A DNA stretch of 64,000 nt. Origin: Molanna angustata. Its lineage: Eukaryota > Arthropoda > Insecta > Trichoptera > Molannidae. The position numbers and the translations under genes are program-made. Under the pieces are notes generated by a model that was not told the origin of the DNA, searched no databases, and saw only the letters and a list, made by a program, of their open reading frames with translations. Location: contig OY754972.1 of NCBI GenBank assembly GCA_963576475.1, positions 33,642,556 to 33,706,555 on the forward strand, written 5' to 3'. Below are positions 21,097-32,825 of the stretch, in pieces (position 1 is the first letter of the stretch; every line of letters begins with the position of its first letter).

Positions 21097-21661
21097 CTAC
21101 TCATCTTCAGGAATGGATTGCTCTATCGGATCACAAACAATGTCAATAACAGTCAATGGATCTATATCATCATTCTTGGAACTCGTTATTTCACTATTGA
21201 AGGTGGGTGTTATGTCTTCTGTCAAGTCAAACTCTGCATCATTTTCAGTTTGTGATGATGATGGTGTATCAGCTTGAAGATCGATATCCATTGCACCTTC
21301 ATCACTCATATTGATTTCTGCAGTGTGCAAGGTTCCTGTTTCCGTTGAATACCTCGAATCTCTACTTTCACCAGAATGTGTTAATATTAACGAGGATGGC
21401 TTTTTATTCTGGGAGATGTCGATGGTGTGGTCGTCGCAGACTGTGTGATATTCGCTGGGAGCGCAGTCTGGAGACATCATACCAACATTTTCACTGATCG
21501 GATTGGAGGATCCGAGATCTAAACTGGATGGTGGATGTTTTCTGTGATTTCTTCTTGGTTGGGGCGAAGTACTGGCTGATCTTCGAATTTGAACATACTG
21601 ACGAATTTCTCTGTGTCTCATTCTACGAGATGGTACCATGTCTGATGCGTTTGAGTTCCTT
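21097..21661 (-). CDS. TMEM200-like last exon
   Basis: Acceptor TTTTTCAG|AAGG. 187 codons from RNSNASDMVPSRRMRHREIR, through a Ser/His-rich middle, to an acidic end with EFDLTEDITPT and a TAG at 21097-21099. Confidence 0.85.
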
Positions 21662-24600
21662 CTGAAAAATATTATTTCAATTAAACTGTGGCAGACCACA
21701 TTTAGAAATATCTTCGGCAAGTGTATGTGTTTGTCACTAGGCCGAGTTCATCGCCCGCGATGTCAAACGAGTGACAATAATCCTCAACTGGGTATGTCAG
21801 TTCAGTGAAATGGTCTAGAAATTTCAAGGACATTGAACTTGCTAGCCCCGGCGCAGCACTTTTTAAGGGAGTCTACACCTATATATTCTAATTTATTTTA
21901 CTTTTTTTCTTTTGAATTCTACCAAATAAATTATTTCCAACTAATTAACATATTGATGGTCAAAAAATTGTTATACGGTGAAAAATAATATTAATTAAAA
22001 AGATAAAGTTTAATAATATTTACATGATTAATTTAGTCAAACCATTTATTTAGCAGTATAAATAGGTACTGTTATGTCAGTCAGACTTGATTCTTGAAAA
22101 TAAATTGTATTACTATTATTAATATCAATAGAGGTATATATGTATTATAAAGTCAATGAATAAAAACTAAGAAAATTAAATTACCTGTGAGTATAAGTTA
22201 AACTAAGTGAATTATCTCTAGAAAAGGTTGTATGACGTCTTGATTTATTTGGACTGCAACTTTGTGGATCTTTCCATCTATCTGCATTGTGCCCTATGAA
22301 ATATAATAAAATAACAATGATTTGATTTGTTTATGCATCTGATACTAATTCAGAAAGCAGTACAATTAAATTTTTAATGAAATTAGAGATCAATCATGTT
22401 GCAATAGTACAAAACAAATAAAAAAATATTTATAATGTGTAATTTTATAATTTTTTCTGTGATTTAGAAGCAGATAAATAAAATCTTGGTGCATTTATAT
22501 TGTAGTTTTTATTTCTCAGTATCAATTTACCATAAATATAAAATAAACCTTTATCATGATTTTCATCATCATCAATTGGTCTTTGTCTAGCCAGCATGTG
22601 TCTTCTTGCAGTGTCAGATCTCATGTTAGGTGGGCGAGTTCCAGTGCGAGAGGTCCTGGACGACGTACGTGATCTATCTCGAACACGCAATGTCACCGGT
22701 CCATCATTGGGAATATGAAGATCCATAGCCATTGACCCTTGAGAACCAGCTAATGATTCGCGACTATACCTGAAATTTTATTAGAAAAATAATTGAGGTA
22801 GTCTTAACATGTAAACCTTTGTTTGACTGATGTGTCCAATGAGGAATAATAAAAACATTTTGAATTATAAAGTTTAACAAAGTATATTGCAAAATAATGA
22901 TTGCTGGAACAACTTCAACTAAATGAGGCGGTGATTTTCGAACTTATAACAATAGTCAACGAATATTTTGACATATTCTGGTTTTCGCAGATAGCAACCA
23001 AGCAAAATACATTTGTGAGTATTTGATAACTCTAATTTATTGAAAAAATAAGTTGATAAAGATAAGATTTATTAATTTAAAATATCTATAGAAAAATTAT
23101 TATTTTAATTTTTGATAGTATTGGAAATTTGGTGCCAGGATCATAATAGTAGTAATCTTCTTCAATGGCGCTACAGCCCATATCGAGCCTTGGCCTCCGT
23201 CAGTCTTCGCCTCCAGCTTCTCCTATCTTCTGCAGCAACTCTCCAACTGCCCGGCACTTGCAGTAGTTGGGAAGCATCCCTTCCAACTTCGTCCTCCCAT
23301 CGCAGCCGCGGTCTTCCAACCTTTCGTCTTCCACCTGGATGTCCACACAGAACTTTCTTTGGTATTCGCTGTGGTGGCATTCTCTGTACATGTCCGGCCC
23401 ATCTCAATCTGACATGCACAGAGAGCCTGGAGGTCTTGTAGATAGCACACAGCTCATTATTATATCTAATCCTCCAGGCGTCACCATCAGGCACAGGTCC
23501 TAGGATTCTACGAAGCACTCGTCTCTCAAACGTGTCCAGTATTTCAGCAGATTTGGCTATAAGTGTCCATGCTTCACATCCATATGTCACAACTGTTCTA
23601 ATAATGGTTTTATACAGCGTGATTTTCGTTTTTCTATGGACACTTCTTGATTTGAACACCGGTAGAAGAGAGAAGAATGCTCCGTTACCTGTTGTTATTC
23701 TGTTTTTTATTTCTGTTGCATCCTCATTACCTTTGTTGATTGTGGAACCCAGGTATTTGAAGTCTTCAACAGTTTCAAAGTCATAATTGTCTTTCAAATG
23801 TATTGTATTTCCTTGCCAATGGTTTGCGCTTCTGGTCTGTTTCATTGCTTTTGTTTTATAATAGTAGTAATAGTAAACTTTATTTAGACGTAAAAACAAC
23901 GATGTCTCTTACAAAGTCAAATATGATGTTTGTAGTGCGGCTGTACAATTTCAACATTCTGCAGAATTTTTTAATGATACTCAGATAAACAAAAGAATAT
24001 AAAATAAGTATAAAGTATGGAGAACATTAATAGTTTTTAACTCTGTATTCAGCACCTAGCTTACGAAAGGTGACAAGACTTGTGGTTTCTTTTATATGAC
24101 ATTTATGGTATAAACTATTTTGTGTACATTTCAATCTCGTTTTTGCAAGTCTAAAATCCTGACATCCTCTCGCAGGGTAAGTGTGAATATTCTTGTGTAT
24201 CTATTGCATTGTTCTCATTCTCATATTATGTGTGTGGGGATTTTGTCATAAGCAGTACCTACATAATGTTATTGAAGAAATACTATTTAACTAATATCTT
24301 AACTGGCAAATAACTTAAAAGTTCACGTGGGCTGTGCAGAATAATATTTTAGGTTTTCTGTTTAGTTAGTAGATATGAAAACCGCCCCACACTCCATTGA
24401 AAATTTTCAGATATTTTCTGATAACGTTATATTTGATTGACAATTTTTCCTTGGTGTTAGGAGGCACAGGATTAGAATAGTGCTTCCACTATTTTCTATT
24501 CTATTTATTATTGTTACCGGGTGTTCCATAAGAGTTAGGTAATCGAAAATACAAGAGGCAAAATAACATCCCACAAAATTCAGCAATGAGGTTCACCATC

Positions 24601-27600
24601 CATGCTGAATTTTGTATTTTTAGGTGAGACAAGACTGGTGTGTGGGGATTCACACCTGTCGCTGGTTACTCCACATTGTGGGATATGACATGACGGTATG
24701 AATGAATGAATTGAAACATTTTCTTACCTAACATATCTGACATGAGACTCATCTACGGAGAGCGCTTGTCTCGGAAGCATTGCTGGGTTGAGCAGTGTGG
24801 GACGAGGCCTACTTCTTCGTTGTGTACCCACAGGTGGATGTCGTGGGGCAGTTGGTGGGACAGGAGGCGGTGCTACAACCCCTCTCCCGCCCCTAAGATC
24901 AGGGACTGATCCACTACGTACAAGTGGTTGCAGTCTTGTTGTTCGCCACGGAGAGACAGGAGAACGTTGAGATATATTTGTCTCACTTGGTCGGTGTTCA
25001 ATTGATCTGCGGATTCATAAAACATTAATTTTGTTTGTCAAACATGCATATTAATATTATATCTGCATGAAACATCTAAAAACAAGAAAGTACTCCTCAA
25101 GTACAGATTATTTGATGTTGGTTTTGACTTTATAAGAGAAAGAGAGATGCTCAGAACCATGTTTAATAAACTGTAAATATTATTGTACAATTGGTATATA
25201 TTTGTTTTTTGCTCTTAATTATTTTATTTCTATAGGTACATTATTTATGTTTACTGTTATATTTTTTACTCCTTGTTTCTTTTTTATTTTGGAATTGTTT
25301 AATACCTCTTTTAATATATAATATATATTATGTAAGGAATTGAAATATTCTTTTTATTCTGTATCGCACATTATTTTTAAATATATTAAATATATTTATA
25401 GTAAATATTCTGATGAGCGTGGAAAAAATAATTAAATAGGTACATAAATACTTTCACATCAAATCAATCACTAATAGGATAAACTGTATTTTAAATATAC
25501 ATTTCTCACATTGGCATTTCTCAAATACAGAAATAATATGTATAAAATCTAATTATTTTCTTGACTATTCCACATATTAAAAAAATAACTGAATTGATTG
25601 TAATAGAAGGTGCATTCTTTATAAAAATAAAGTTGGTTGGGTATCTGACTGCTGATCCAAAGGTCTCGGGTTCGATTCCCGGTGGAGACACAGTTTTTAA
25701 TTGTGTTTTCAGTCTGAATCTGTGAGACGATTAATATCGTAAGTCTCCAGAATGTGGCAACTTGTTATTGGGTGTGTGTTAAATAAATATTTAACATACT
25801 ACCTGTTAGTTGCCCAAGAAGCAATATTAAATAAATAAATTAGTTCAGTAGACAAAATTGAAACAAAAAAGTAAATCCTTATATTATAATTCTATGCTTT
25901 ATATAATATTACAAAAGACTAATAAATTTCATACAACTTGAAATAATATTATAATGGTTAGAGGCTTTGTTTTTGACTGTCCTCTATTTATTTTTTTCCA
26001 CGGCTTTTATTCTATTCTTTCACAAAAAAAGGTTTGAGTATTTGGTCATATTCCATTTTTCACAAAAAAAGGTTTGAGTATTTGGTTATAATCCATTCTT
26101 TAACAAAAAAAAAGGTTTGAGTATTTGGTGATATAAATCTTCTGAAATAACAACGATTGATAACTTACCCCAAATTTCTAGAAAATTGCATTAATGCCGC
26201 AGTAAGAGCTCTTCGGTCACTACTCGTTGGTGAAGATTTGAAAACACCTAAATGTTGCTCCCAACGGCCGGTTTGTGAACCAGCCGAACGCCGGGCTGCC
26301 GCCGCGGCTACTTGACGAACTTTTACCGGCGCCATTTTAAAACGAGCGGGAACTACTTTAGCGGCTGAGTCACGAGCTTCAAATGTCATCACACATGCAG
26401 CAACGACAATAAAACCTGCAAAACAATAGTCAAAATTACACTTTTTTAAATATCAATTTATTATTATCTTAGATTAAATGGAAATAAATAAAATAAGCGA
26501 TAATGACATAGAAATTATATTGAGTCGTAGTTAGTGAAATTCGTAAATTTAAATCAGAAAAAAAACAAGTTGTTTTCATTGACACAAAATATTTAATAGT
26601 GATTAAAATATTTTAGTATTAAACGGAGCACATATTTTTATTATCACTTTTAAATATGTAATTTAGATACTTATTGAACATTTTCGACGGCTCGGTCATC
26701 AGCCTCCATAGCTCAGGGGTTAGAGCACTGGTCTTGTAAACCAGGGGTCGAGAGTTCAAATCTCTCTGGGGGCATCCTGGAGGATTTATTTTTTTTTATT
26801 TTACAGACTTTTTATTTAATTATTGCACATTAGTTATGCACCTCTTTTAATATGATTTGAAATATTTACTAGTTTAAAATTTGAATATGATATGGCAATA
26901 TCCAATAATATTATAATGTTATTGACAATATCAGACACGAAGATATTATACCTACATAGTGGGATAATAAAAGATTCACGTCTAGCAAAAAATATACATA
27001 CATACCGTCACGCCCATGTAGGTAGAGAAAACCGCATCGCCTCGTTTCATACATGTAGGTACGTCTGTTGTTCACGCTTCGTACATTTCCGTATTTTAGA
27101 ATATCTTTCACATGGTCGTGCCATCCTTTTCTTGGGCGCCATCGACCTCTTATTCTATTCCTGTCAACTTTGTATATTTTCTTCGTCAGTCCTAATTCAT
27201 TCTTCCCAAGTGGCCAAACCATCTCAATGTGTTAACTTTCATTAAGTATATTAAATACATCTTTCTTCATACAACATTCTTTCTTTGTCTCCTCATTTCG
27301 TTCCCTGTTTTATATCGTTCTATTACAAAATCTTCTTAGTGATCTCATTTACCTACATATATACTGCAATTGTGCGACTTACATAATATGTTATGTCCTG
27401 TTTTAAGTTGCATATTATGTCAAGATTGGCACTAGGATTGCGTTATGAATGGCAACGTTGGCATTCTTTGATATGTTGCGATCATTCTTAACTTGTCTAA
27501 GAGCTCCATTCACTCTGTTTCCTGCCATACCTCGTCTTTCGATATCTTTATCAGGCTGTTTATTCAGTTGAAACATGTTTTCCAGATATACTCGTCAATT

Positions 27601-28198
27601 TGCTCGAGTCATTCGTTTTCAACTTTTATTTGACACGCTGTTCTGCTTAGGTACTTTTATAATATTAGCATATTTATAAATATTACGAGAATTTGTGTTG
27701 AATTATAAAAAAAAATGTTTATATAAGAATATCCCCGGAGTGCCAATGAATCAAGCTCTCGCTTTCAAATCAAAATCTTTGTTTGATTTTTTACAAAATT
27801 TTAAGATTTAAAAATAAAAGTACCTATTATTCTCGCAAATTTTCTCTTCACTCTTTTTAAGATTATCTGGTATCTTTTTTAAGACTAATCGGTCGATAAA
27901 AATGAAAAAAAAAATACATAAATAACAGTACCTACGCTTTTTTCGCATAGGAATATTTTCAACAAACAATCAAATGTAACAAATCGTACACTAGTCCAAC
28001 TGTCGATTTGTTCAGGAGAACTTTGTTCTCTTAACATATCGACAATGTATCAAGCCAGAATACGCGAGAATTGTATGGAGAGGTCTACTATTTTCACGGC
28101 TTTTCCAACTTTGAAGTCAAAAAACACCAACTTAGAGGCTTCGCAGCATATATGTTCCATACACGGATTTACTCAGAATTCGGAGTAGAACATTTCGT

Positions 28199-28230
<32 letters not shown>

Positions 28231-30412
28231 CTGTGTGTCTGTGTGTCTGTGTGTCTGTGTGTCCGTCCCCCCCTTATAACTTTTGATCCGCTCAATTTAC
28301 AGAGCCTAAAATTTCAGAATATATAAACAGTTACAGGTCTACAAAACTTTTTTACTCGGAATTTTGAATTTTTGTTTCAGTCAGGGGTTATCAACTTTTG
28401 AATTTTTATTTTATTTTTCCATATATCTCAGAAACCATAAACGCTAGAACGCTGAAAATTGGTACAAACATAGACAAATACAAAATCTCAAACTAGTTTT
28501 TTCAAAAAAATTCCAGGGTTTCTCAAACATTTTTTATTAAGAAAAATATTTTTTTTATGATAAATTTATGAGTTTAACTGCCTATATTTCCAAAACTTTT
28601 ACAATTATCGAAAAAAGCCGAAACACCCCAACTAGATAATTTAATTTTCTATAAAAAATATTAACATTGTATTAGAAGATCTCAATTTTTTTTTTAACAA
28701 TTTTTTTAAAAATTGAATTTAGTGACGACATCGCTTCATACATTTTGTATGGCAGTCGCCTATACACAATATGTAAGAAGACTTAATAGTTTGATACTTC
28801 ATCTCCAAATATACATACATACCATCATGCTATTTGCATATTCTGGGAAGGAAAAAGGATCTTCCTCCATACTATCCTATCTTGACATACATACCTACAT
28901 ATGTTGTATAGAAAACAAAATATCTGAAAATATTCAATAATTTGTATCTATGGGTTTATAGTTTGGTACATATTCTTCAACTATACATACTATCGCTATC
29001 GACAGTTGGATCTCATGTGTTACATGCAACTAGTTTAAATTCATTTGACTTAATTACTATGGTTTGTAAGTACAATATTTACGAATGAATCTGATTGTTT
29101 TAACAAGTGCAATACGAGGTATTCTAGTATACTAAACTGGTTAATGAAACTGCGTATCTACTGTAAACAAGCAAACATACAAGAAAAAATGTAACATAAC
29201 TAGTGTCCGACCGAAGGTCAGATTTTGGCCGAAGCCGAAGCAGATTGTTCGGCCTTAGTCGTAACCTTCGGCCGAAGCCGAAGGTTTGATTTTACTAAAA
29301 AAATCGATTAAAATAATAAATAATCTGCTTTCGTGACTTGGTTAGATATCTAACTACTGAGCCAAGGGTTCTGGGTCGTTTGATTTTACTAAAAAAAATC
29401 GATTAAAATAATGAATAATCGGCTTTCGTGACTCAGTAGGTATGATATCTGACTACTGAACCAAGGGTCCTGGGTTCGATTCCCAGTGGAGACAGTTTTT
29501 ATTTGTGTTTTCAGTCTGGATCTATGAGATGATAAATATCACAAGGCTGTAGAAATGTGGCAACTTGTTATTGGCTGCGTGTTAAATTAATATTTGACAT
29601 AATACCTACCTGTTAGTTGCTTGAGAAGCAATATAAAATTAAATAACCATATACAACGTTTTTTCTATCGGATGTATACGATACTATGTTACAAATGTCA
29701 TGTTCGCGCATGTTTTTACAAGTTTAATTTTTTTTAGCGGCTGACAAAAAGCTTCGGCTTCGGCCGAAAATTCGGATTATTTTTGGCCGAAGCCGAAGTA
29801 GTTTTTTTTGGCCGGAGGTGGCCGAAGCCGAAGCTTCGGTCGGACACTAAACATAACGTTACCCACTGGTCGCAAAGGAAGCGATATACTGCAGAATACT
29901 TTAAAGTTTTCTAGTTTTTGATTGAACAACACACTAAAAAAATATCCACATATATACAAACTTTCCAAAATATTATGGTGAGGATTTAGTTGTCATTTAT
30001 TGTATTGTACCTACTTAATTTAATCAGCAACTGAAAAAAATGTGATTTGTGATACAAAGTTTGTAATCCCGACCTTAGTTCCGCAGGCGTGCGGGATTGA
30101 AATTCTGACGCGGGATCAATTTTCTAGATTTCATCCTATAGAGAATGTTTTATCAGTTGCTTAGTTACGGGAAATGTCATCAAAATAACGAATTGAGAAT
30201 AAAATGATTGTTGATTAATGTGAATATTTGTCAGGTTGCAACAAACAAATGAATATAAAGTATTATGAAGTATTTATTACCTCCAACTCCCATAACAATT
30301 GGTCCAGCATATGAGAGGTTGTTAAGATGGAAACCTCTCGATTCATTCTTAACACGTACAGTTGCATTTCCTCTTGTTTCTTGACCAACTGATAATTGAT
30401 CAGCATAGTAAC
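21097..30412 (-). CDS. TMEM200-like membrane protein, 3' part, 6 exons
   Basis: Six exons join in phase: 30281-30412, 26169-26415, 24728-25006, 22549-22769 (or from 22531), 22185-22293 and 21097-21661, about 515 residues plus a missing N-terminus. The first visible segment has sequons NAT, NES and NLS, then a membrane helix YAGPIVMGVGGFIVVAACVM and FEARD. That pattern (Y-x-GP-x-MGVG, then a helix, then E-x-RD) recalls the second helix of the TMEM200 family. A long Arg/Ser/Pro-rich and finally acidic tail follows, presumably cytoplasmic. Function is not established. The 5' exon(s) with the first helix were not found. Exon structure is well supported; the family name is moderately so. Confidence 0.8.
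22185..22293 (-). CDS. TMEM200-like short exon
   Basis: Acceptor TTTCATAG|GGCAC and donor CACAG|GTAATT. Encodes HNADRWKDPQSCSPNKSRRH and TTFSRDNSLSLTYTH. Confidence 0.8.
22549..22769 (-). CDS. TMEM200-like exon, alternative donor
   Basis: Acceptor TTTCAG|GTATAG. Encodes YSRESLAGSQGSMAMDLHIP and an Arg/Ser-rich stretch to DDENHDK. Two in-phase donors are possible: AAAG|GTTTAT at 22549, or TATG|GTAAAT at 22531, which would add six residues (LFYIYG). Confidence 0.78.
23150..23895 (-). mobile_element. RTE-type retrotransposon 3' fragment
   Basis: One frame (23171-23899) is open and carries the end of a reverse transcriptase and its tail: TVEDFKYLGSTINKGNEDA, KITLYKTIIRTVVTYGCEAW, VRLRWAGHVQRM and GRPRLRWEDEV. 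5'-truncated, with a short TTC tract at the 3' end near 23157. It sits in an intron of the TMEM200-like gene, same strand. Confidence 0.87.
24728..25006 (-). CDS. TMEM200-like exon, Pro/Arg-rich
   Basis: Acceptor TCCGCAG|ATCAATTG and donor GTTAG|GTAAGA. Encodes SIEHRPSETNISQRSPVSPW, a GVVAPPPVPPTAPRHPP run and ALSVDESHVRYV. Less AT-rich than its flanks, as expected of an exon. Confidence 0.82.
25631..25848 (+). mobile_element. tRNA-headed SINE, best-preserved copy
   Basis: The head GTTGGTTGGGTATCTGACTG and box B GGGTTCGATTCCCGG are tRNA-like. The body includes TTTTAATTGTGTTTTCAGTC, AATGTGGCAACTTGTTATTG and CCTGTTAGTTGCCCAAGAAG, ending in (AAAT)n. Related copies lie near 10796, 29430 and 30727. 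Confidence 0.8.
26020..26142 (+). repeat. Short tandem repeat in TMEM200-like intron
   Basis: Three units contain CACAAAAAAAGGTTTGAGTA, TTTGGT and a TAT-CCATTTT spacer, with a period near 54. Confidence 0.8.
26169..26415 (-). CDS. TMEM200-like exon, helix end and basic region
   Basis: Acceptor TTTTGCAG|GTTTT and donor TTGGG|GTAAGT. Encodes FIVVAACVMTFEARDSAAKV, then the basic stretch VRQVAAAAARRSAGSQTGRW and ALMQFSRNL. Confidence 0.85.
26702..26774 (+). tRNA. tRNA-Thr (TGT)
   Basis: 73 nt fold cleanly: acceptor GCCTCCA with TGGGGGC (one G.T pair), D arm GCTC..GAGC, anticodon stem CTGGT/ACCAG with loop CTTGTAA (anticodon TGT), T stem GAGAG/CTCTC with loop TTCAAAT. A T-run from 26785 serves as Pol III terminator. 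It lies in an intron of, and antisense to, the TMEM200-like gene. Confidence 0.95.
26990..27560 (-). mobile_element. Decayed retrotransposon fragment
   Basis: Minus-strand pieces read RRGMAGNRVNGALRQVKNDR, ISKNANVAIHNAILVPIL (27420-27545) and, further on, LGLTKKIYKVDRNRIRGRWR, PRKGWHDHVKDILKYGN (27070-27180). They are consistent with the region after the reverse transcriptase core of RTE-like elements. Frameshifts and gaps separate them. Confidence 0.65.
27996..29033 (+). mobile_element. Helentron-like (HINE) element, full copy 1
   Basis: 1038 bp, beginning TCCAACTGTCGATTTGTTCA and ending CATGTGTTACATGCAACTAG, followed by T. The inverted copy ATCGACAGTTGGA lies about 24 bases in from the 3' end, so the inverted repeats are asymmetric. 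CATGT-GTT-ACATG forms a hairpin near the 3' end. A (TG)n/TCTG tract sits at 28196-28262. Almost the same sequence as 48928-49977. The open frame 28071-28286 is a repeat translation, not a gene. No Rep/helicase, so non-autonomous. Confidence 0.85.
29201..29849 (+). mobile_element. hAT-type MITE with SINE inside
   Basis: Ends TAGTGTCCGACCGAAG and CTTCGGTCGGACACTA are perfect inverted repeats. Both flanks carry AACATAAC, a perfect 8-bp target duplication (29193-29200 and 29850-29857), the hAT signature. Subterminal GGCCGAAGCCGAAG motifs are repeated near both ends. The interior (about 29328-29645) is a tRNA-headed SINE, with about 90 bp across its left junction (29288-29470) duplicated in tandem. 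No transposase. Confidence 0.9.
29850..30280. other. Intron of TMEM200-like gene
   Basis: Nothing recognised beyond the target duplication of the hAT MITE. Confidence 0.5.
30281..30412 (-). CDS. TMEM200-like exon with sequons and helix start
   Basis: Acceptor TTTCCAG|GTTAC and donor GTTGGAG|GTAATA. Starts in phase 1 (one base contributed by an upstream exon). Encodes YYADQLSVGQETRGNATVRV, KNESRGFHLNNLSYAGPIVM and GVG. Confidence 0.82.
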
Positions 30413-30535
30413 CTGGAAATTATATAAAAACAAAATGGAAATATAATTTATTATTCATTCAAATTATTTCACAAATTACTTAAAAACATATTATAACACA
30501 AAGTGTTTAGGGATCGCTGGGTAAATATCTGGACA

Positions 30536-30622
30536 ATAACCTAACCTAACCAAACCTAACCTAACCTAACCTAACCTAACCTAACCTAACCTAACCTAAC
30601 CTAACCTAACCTAACCTAACCC
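30536..30622 (-). repeat. Interstitial (CCTAA)n telomere-type repeat
   Basis: About 16 units of CCTAA (TTAGG on the minus strand), nearly pure, with one AACCAAACC interruption near the left. TTAGG is the ancestral insect telomere repeat. It lies about 125 bases upstream of the TMEM200-like exon at 30412. Confidence 0.9.
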
Positions 30623-30726
30623 AACTTGAGTTCTTTGCAGATCCCTCCAACAATGAGTGGATTATGAATAAAACTAAATATTTACTATTTATCTAAGCAT
30701 AGAATAAAGTTATTAAATCCGTTTGT

Positions 30727-30845
30727 GTCGGTCTTCGTGGCTCAGTTGGTTAGGTATCAGGACTGCTGATCAGGTGCGATTCCCAGTGGTGACACATTTT
30801 TAAATTTTGTTTTCAGTCTGGATCTGTCTTAATTCAGAAGGCAAC
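30727..30845 (+). mobile_element. tRNA-headed SINE, 3'-truncated
   Basis: CGTGGCTCAGTTGGTTAGGT, ACTGCTGATC and GATTCCCAGTGGTGACACA show the family head; the copy stops after TTTTCAGTCTGGATCTGTCT. Confidence 0.75.
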
Positions 30846-30889
30846 ATGACCTCAAACAAATTCAGGAATGTTTTGAATCAAATTATTCA

Positions 30890-31650
30890 AAGTATGTCAT
30901 GCCTATTCTCAATATGTTGGTACATTTGTCAGAGAGTGTATAATAATATACTCAATATGTAGGTAGGTATAATTTGTCAGGGAGTGTCTATTCTCAATAT
31001 GTCGGTACATTTGTCAGAGAGTGTATATACTCAATATGTAGGTAATTTGTCAGAGAGTGTTTAATCTCAATATGTTGGTAATTTGTCAGAGAGTGTCTAT
31101 TTTCAATATGTAGGTTATTTGTCAGAGAGTGTCTAATCTCAATATGTTGCTAATTTGTCAGAGAGTATCTATTCTCAATATGTCGGTAATTTGTCAGAGA
31201 GTGTCTAATCTCAATATGTCGGTAATTTGTCAGAGAGTGTCTAATCTCAATATGTCGGTACATTTGTCAGAGAGTGTCTATTCTCAATATGTAGGTACAT
31301 TTGTCAGAGAGTGTCTATTCTCAATATGTAGGTACATTTGTCAAAGAGTGTCTATTCTGAATATGTATGTAACATTGTCAGAGAGTGTCTATTCTCAATA
31401 TGTAGGTACGATTTTCAGAGAGTGTCTATTCTCAATATGTAGGTACGATTGTCAGAGAGTGTCTAATCTCAAAATGTTGGGTTGGTAATTTGTCAGAGAG
31501 TGTCTATTCTGAATATGTAGGTACGATTGTCAGAGAGTGTCTAATTTCAAAATGTTGGGTTGGTAATTTGTCAGAGAGTGTCTATTCTCAATATGTACAT
31601 AGGTATATTTGTCAAAGAGTGTCTATTCTCAATATGTAGGTACCTATATA
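30890..31650 (+). repeat. Minisatellite, ~37-bp unit
   Basis: About 20 units of AATATGTAGGTACATTTGTC plus AGAGAGTGTCTATTCTC. Variation is mostly in TAGGTACA versus TTGGTAA and in TATTCTC versus TAATCTC. The open frame 31129-31488 is a repeat translation. Confidence 0.92.
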
Positions 31651-31989
31651 TTGCCTTTTGTAGAATTTTCGTCTTGTTTAGTGGTATTTCAAGTAGATGG
31701 AAAAACAAAACTAATAAGAAGACATGAAAGTTGTGTAGGTAAAGAATGTTAGGTAGACGAAGAAATTGAAAAGAAGTAGTTGGAGGAAATTTTCTCCTCG
31801 TATGATACATCTGGTTCCGTTCGTTTTTTGTTACGGGGAAAAACTTTGCTTGGGGCTAAAACGAATTTGGGAACGTAGGTAGATATTTAATACTTGCGTT
31901 GAGTTTCTATTTAATATTATTTATACGAAAAATATGATCAGCAATGAGGTATCGCCACAGAATAGTGCTTCCACCCTTTCTATAATCAT

Positions 31990-32825
31990 TTTATTTATTT
32001 ATTTATTTTGGTAAAACAAACAGGATTAAACTAATAATTATTCTACACGATTCACATAAAAAAATAATTACTTTACTGCGAAAATCACGAGTAAGTCTAG
32101 GGAGGGGGAAAAATAGCTTATATTAGTTTTATGTGACTTTAAAAGGAAAAAGTCCCGAGATCTTGTATACATTTTCTTTTGTGTTAAAATTCAATAGACG
32201 CAGTATATTGGGGGCACCTAGTCTGCCATTGACGACATTATATAGGAAAATTAAGCCAACCATTCTTCTTCTTTCGTTCTTTCCTTTAGGGAGTTTATTT
32301 TATAGAAGTTCATTTTTTTCTCGTAAGTATCTAGATATGATTTCCTTGAGAGATAGGCCAGAATCCTGAGGAACTTTTTTTGAATTCCCTCAATTCTTTG
32401 ATTATGCACTTCATAATTCAGTGACCAAATAATCGAATTATATTCTAAAACCGAAACTACGAGACTTTTGTATAGAATCAATGCTATTGTTTGGTCCGAA
32501 AATTCCTTTGTCTGCCTGCATATAAATCCTTGTAACTTAGAAGCTTTTTTGGCTATTTCATCTATATGCGTGTAATATTTAAGTTTAAAATCGAATAGGT
32601 TGCCTAAATCTCTCACAGTATCACATCTTGCTAAATAATTATTGTTTATGTTGTACTGGAAAGATATTTTAGATTTATTATTTGTGAAGGAAATATATTG
32701 GCACTTGCTGTAGTTAAAATAAAGGTCATTTAGTTTATACCAAGTATGTATATAGGGAGGCGAGGTCCTTCTGCAGTAGATTACAGTCTGTGATAGATTC
32801 TATTCTACGGTACAGTTTTAGATCG
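31990..32825 (-). mobile_element. CR1-like retrotransposon 3' fragment
   Basis: A minus frame (32251-32616, extending upstream with gaps to about 32760) reads DLGNLFDFKLKYYTHIDEIA, KKASKLQGFICRQTKEFSD and SLVVSVLEYNSIIWSLNYEV, the segment after the reverse transcriptase catalytic core. The 3' untranslated part near 31990-32100 is of the TTTATTTATT type also seen at 40850. Confidence 0.75.

Noticed and set aside
28071..28286. ORF with a near-identical partner at 49004-49231
   Set aside because: Both lie in copies of the Helentron-like element and run into its TG tract.
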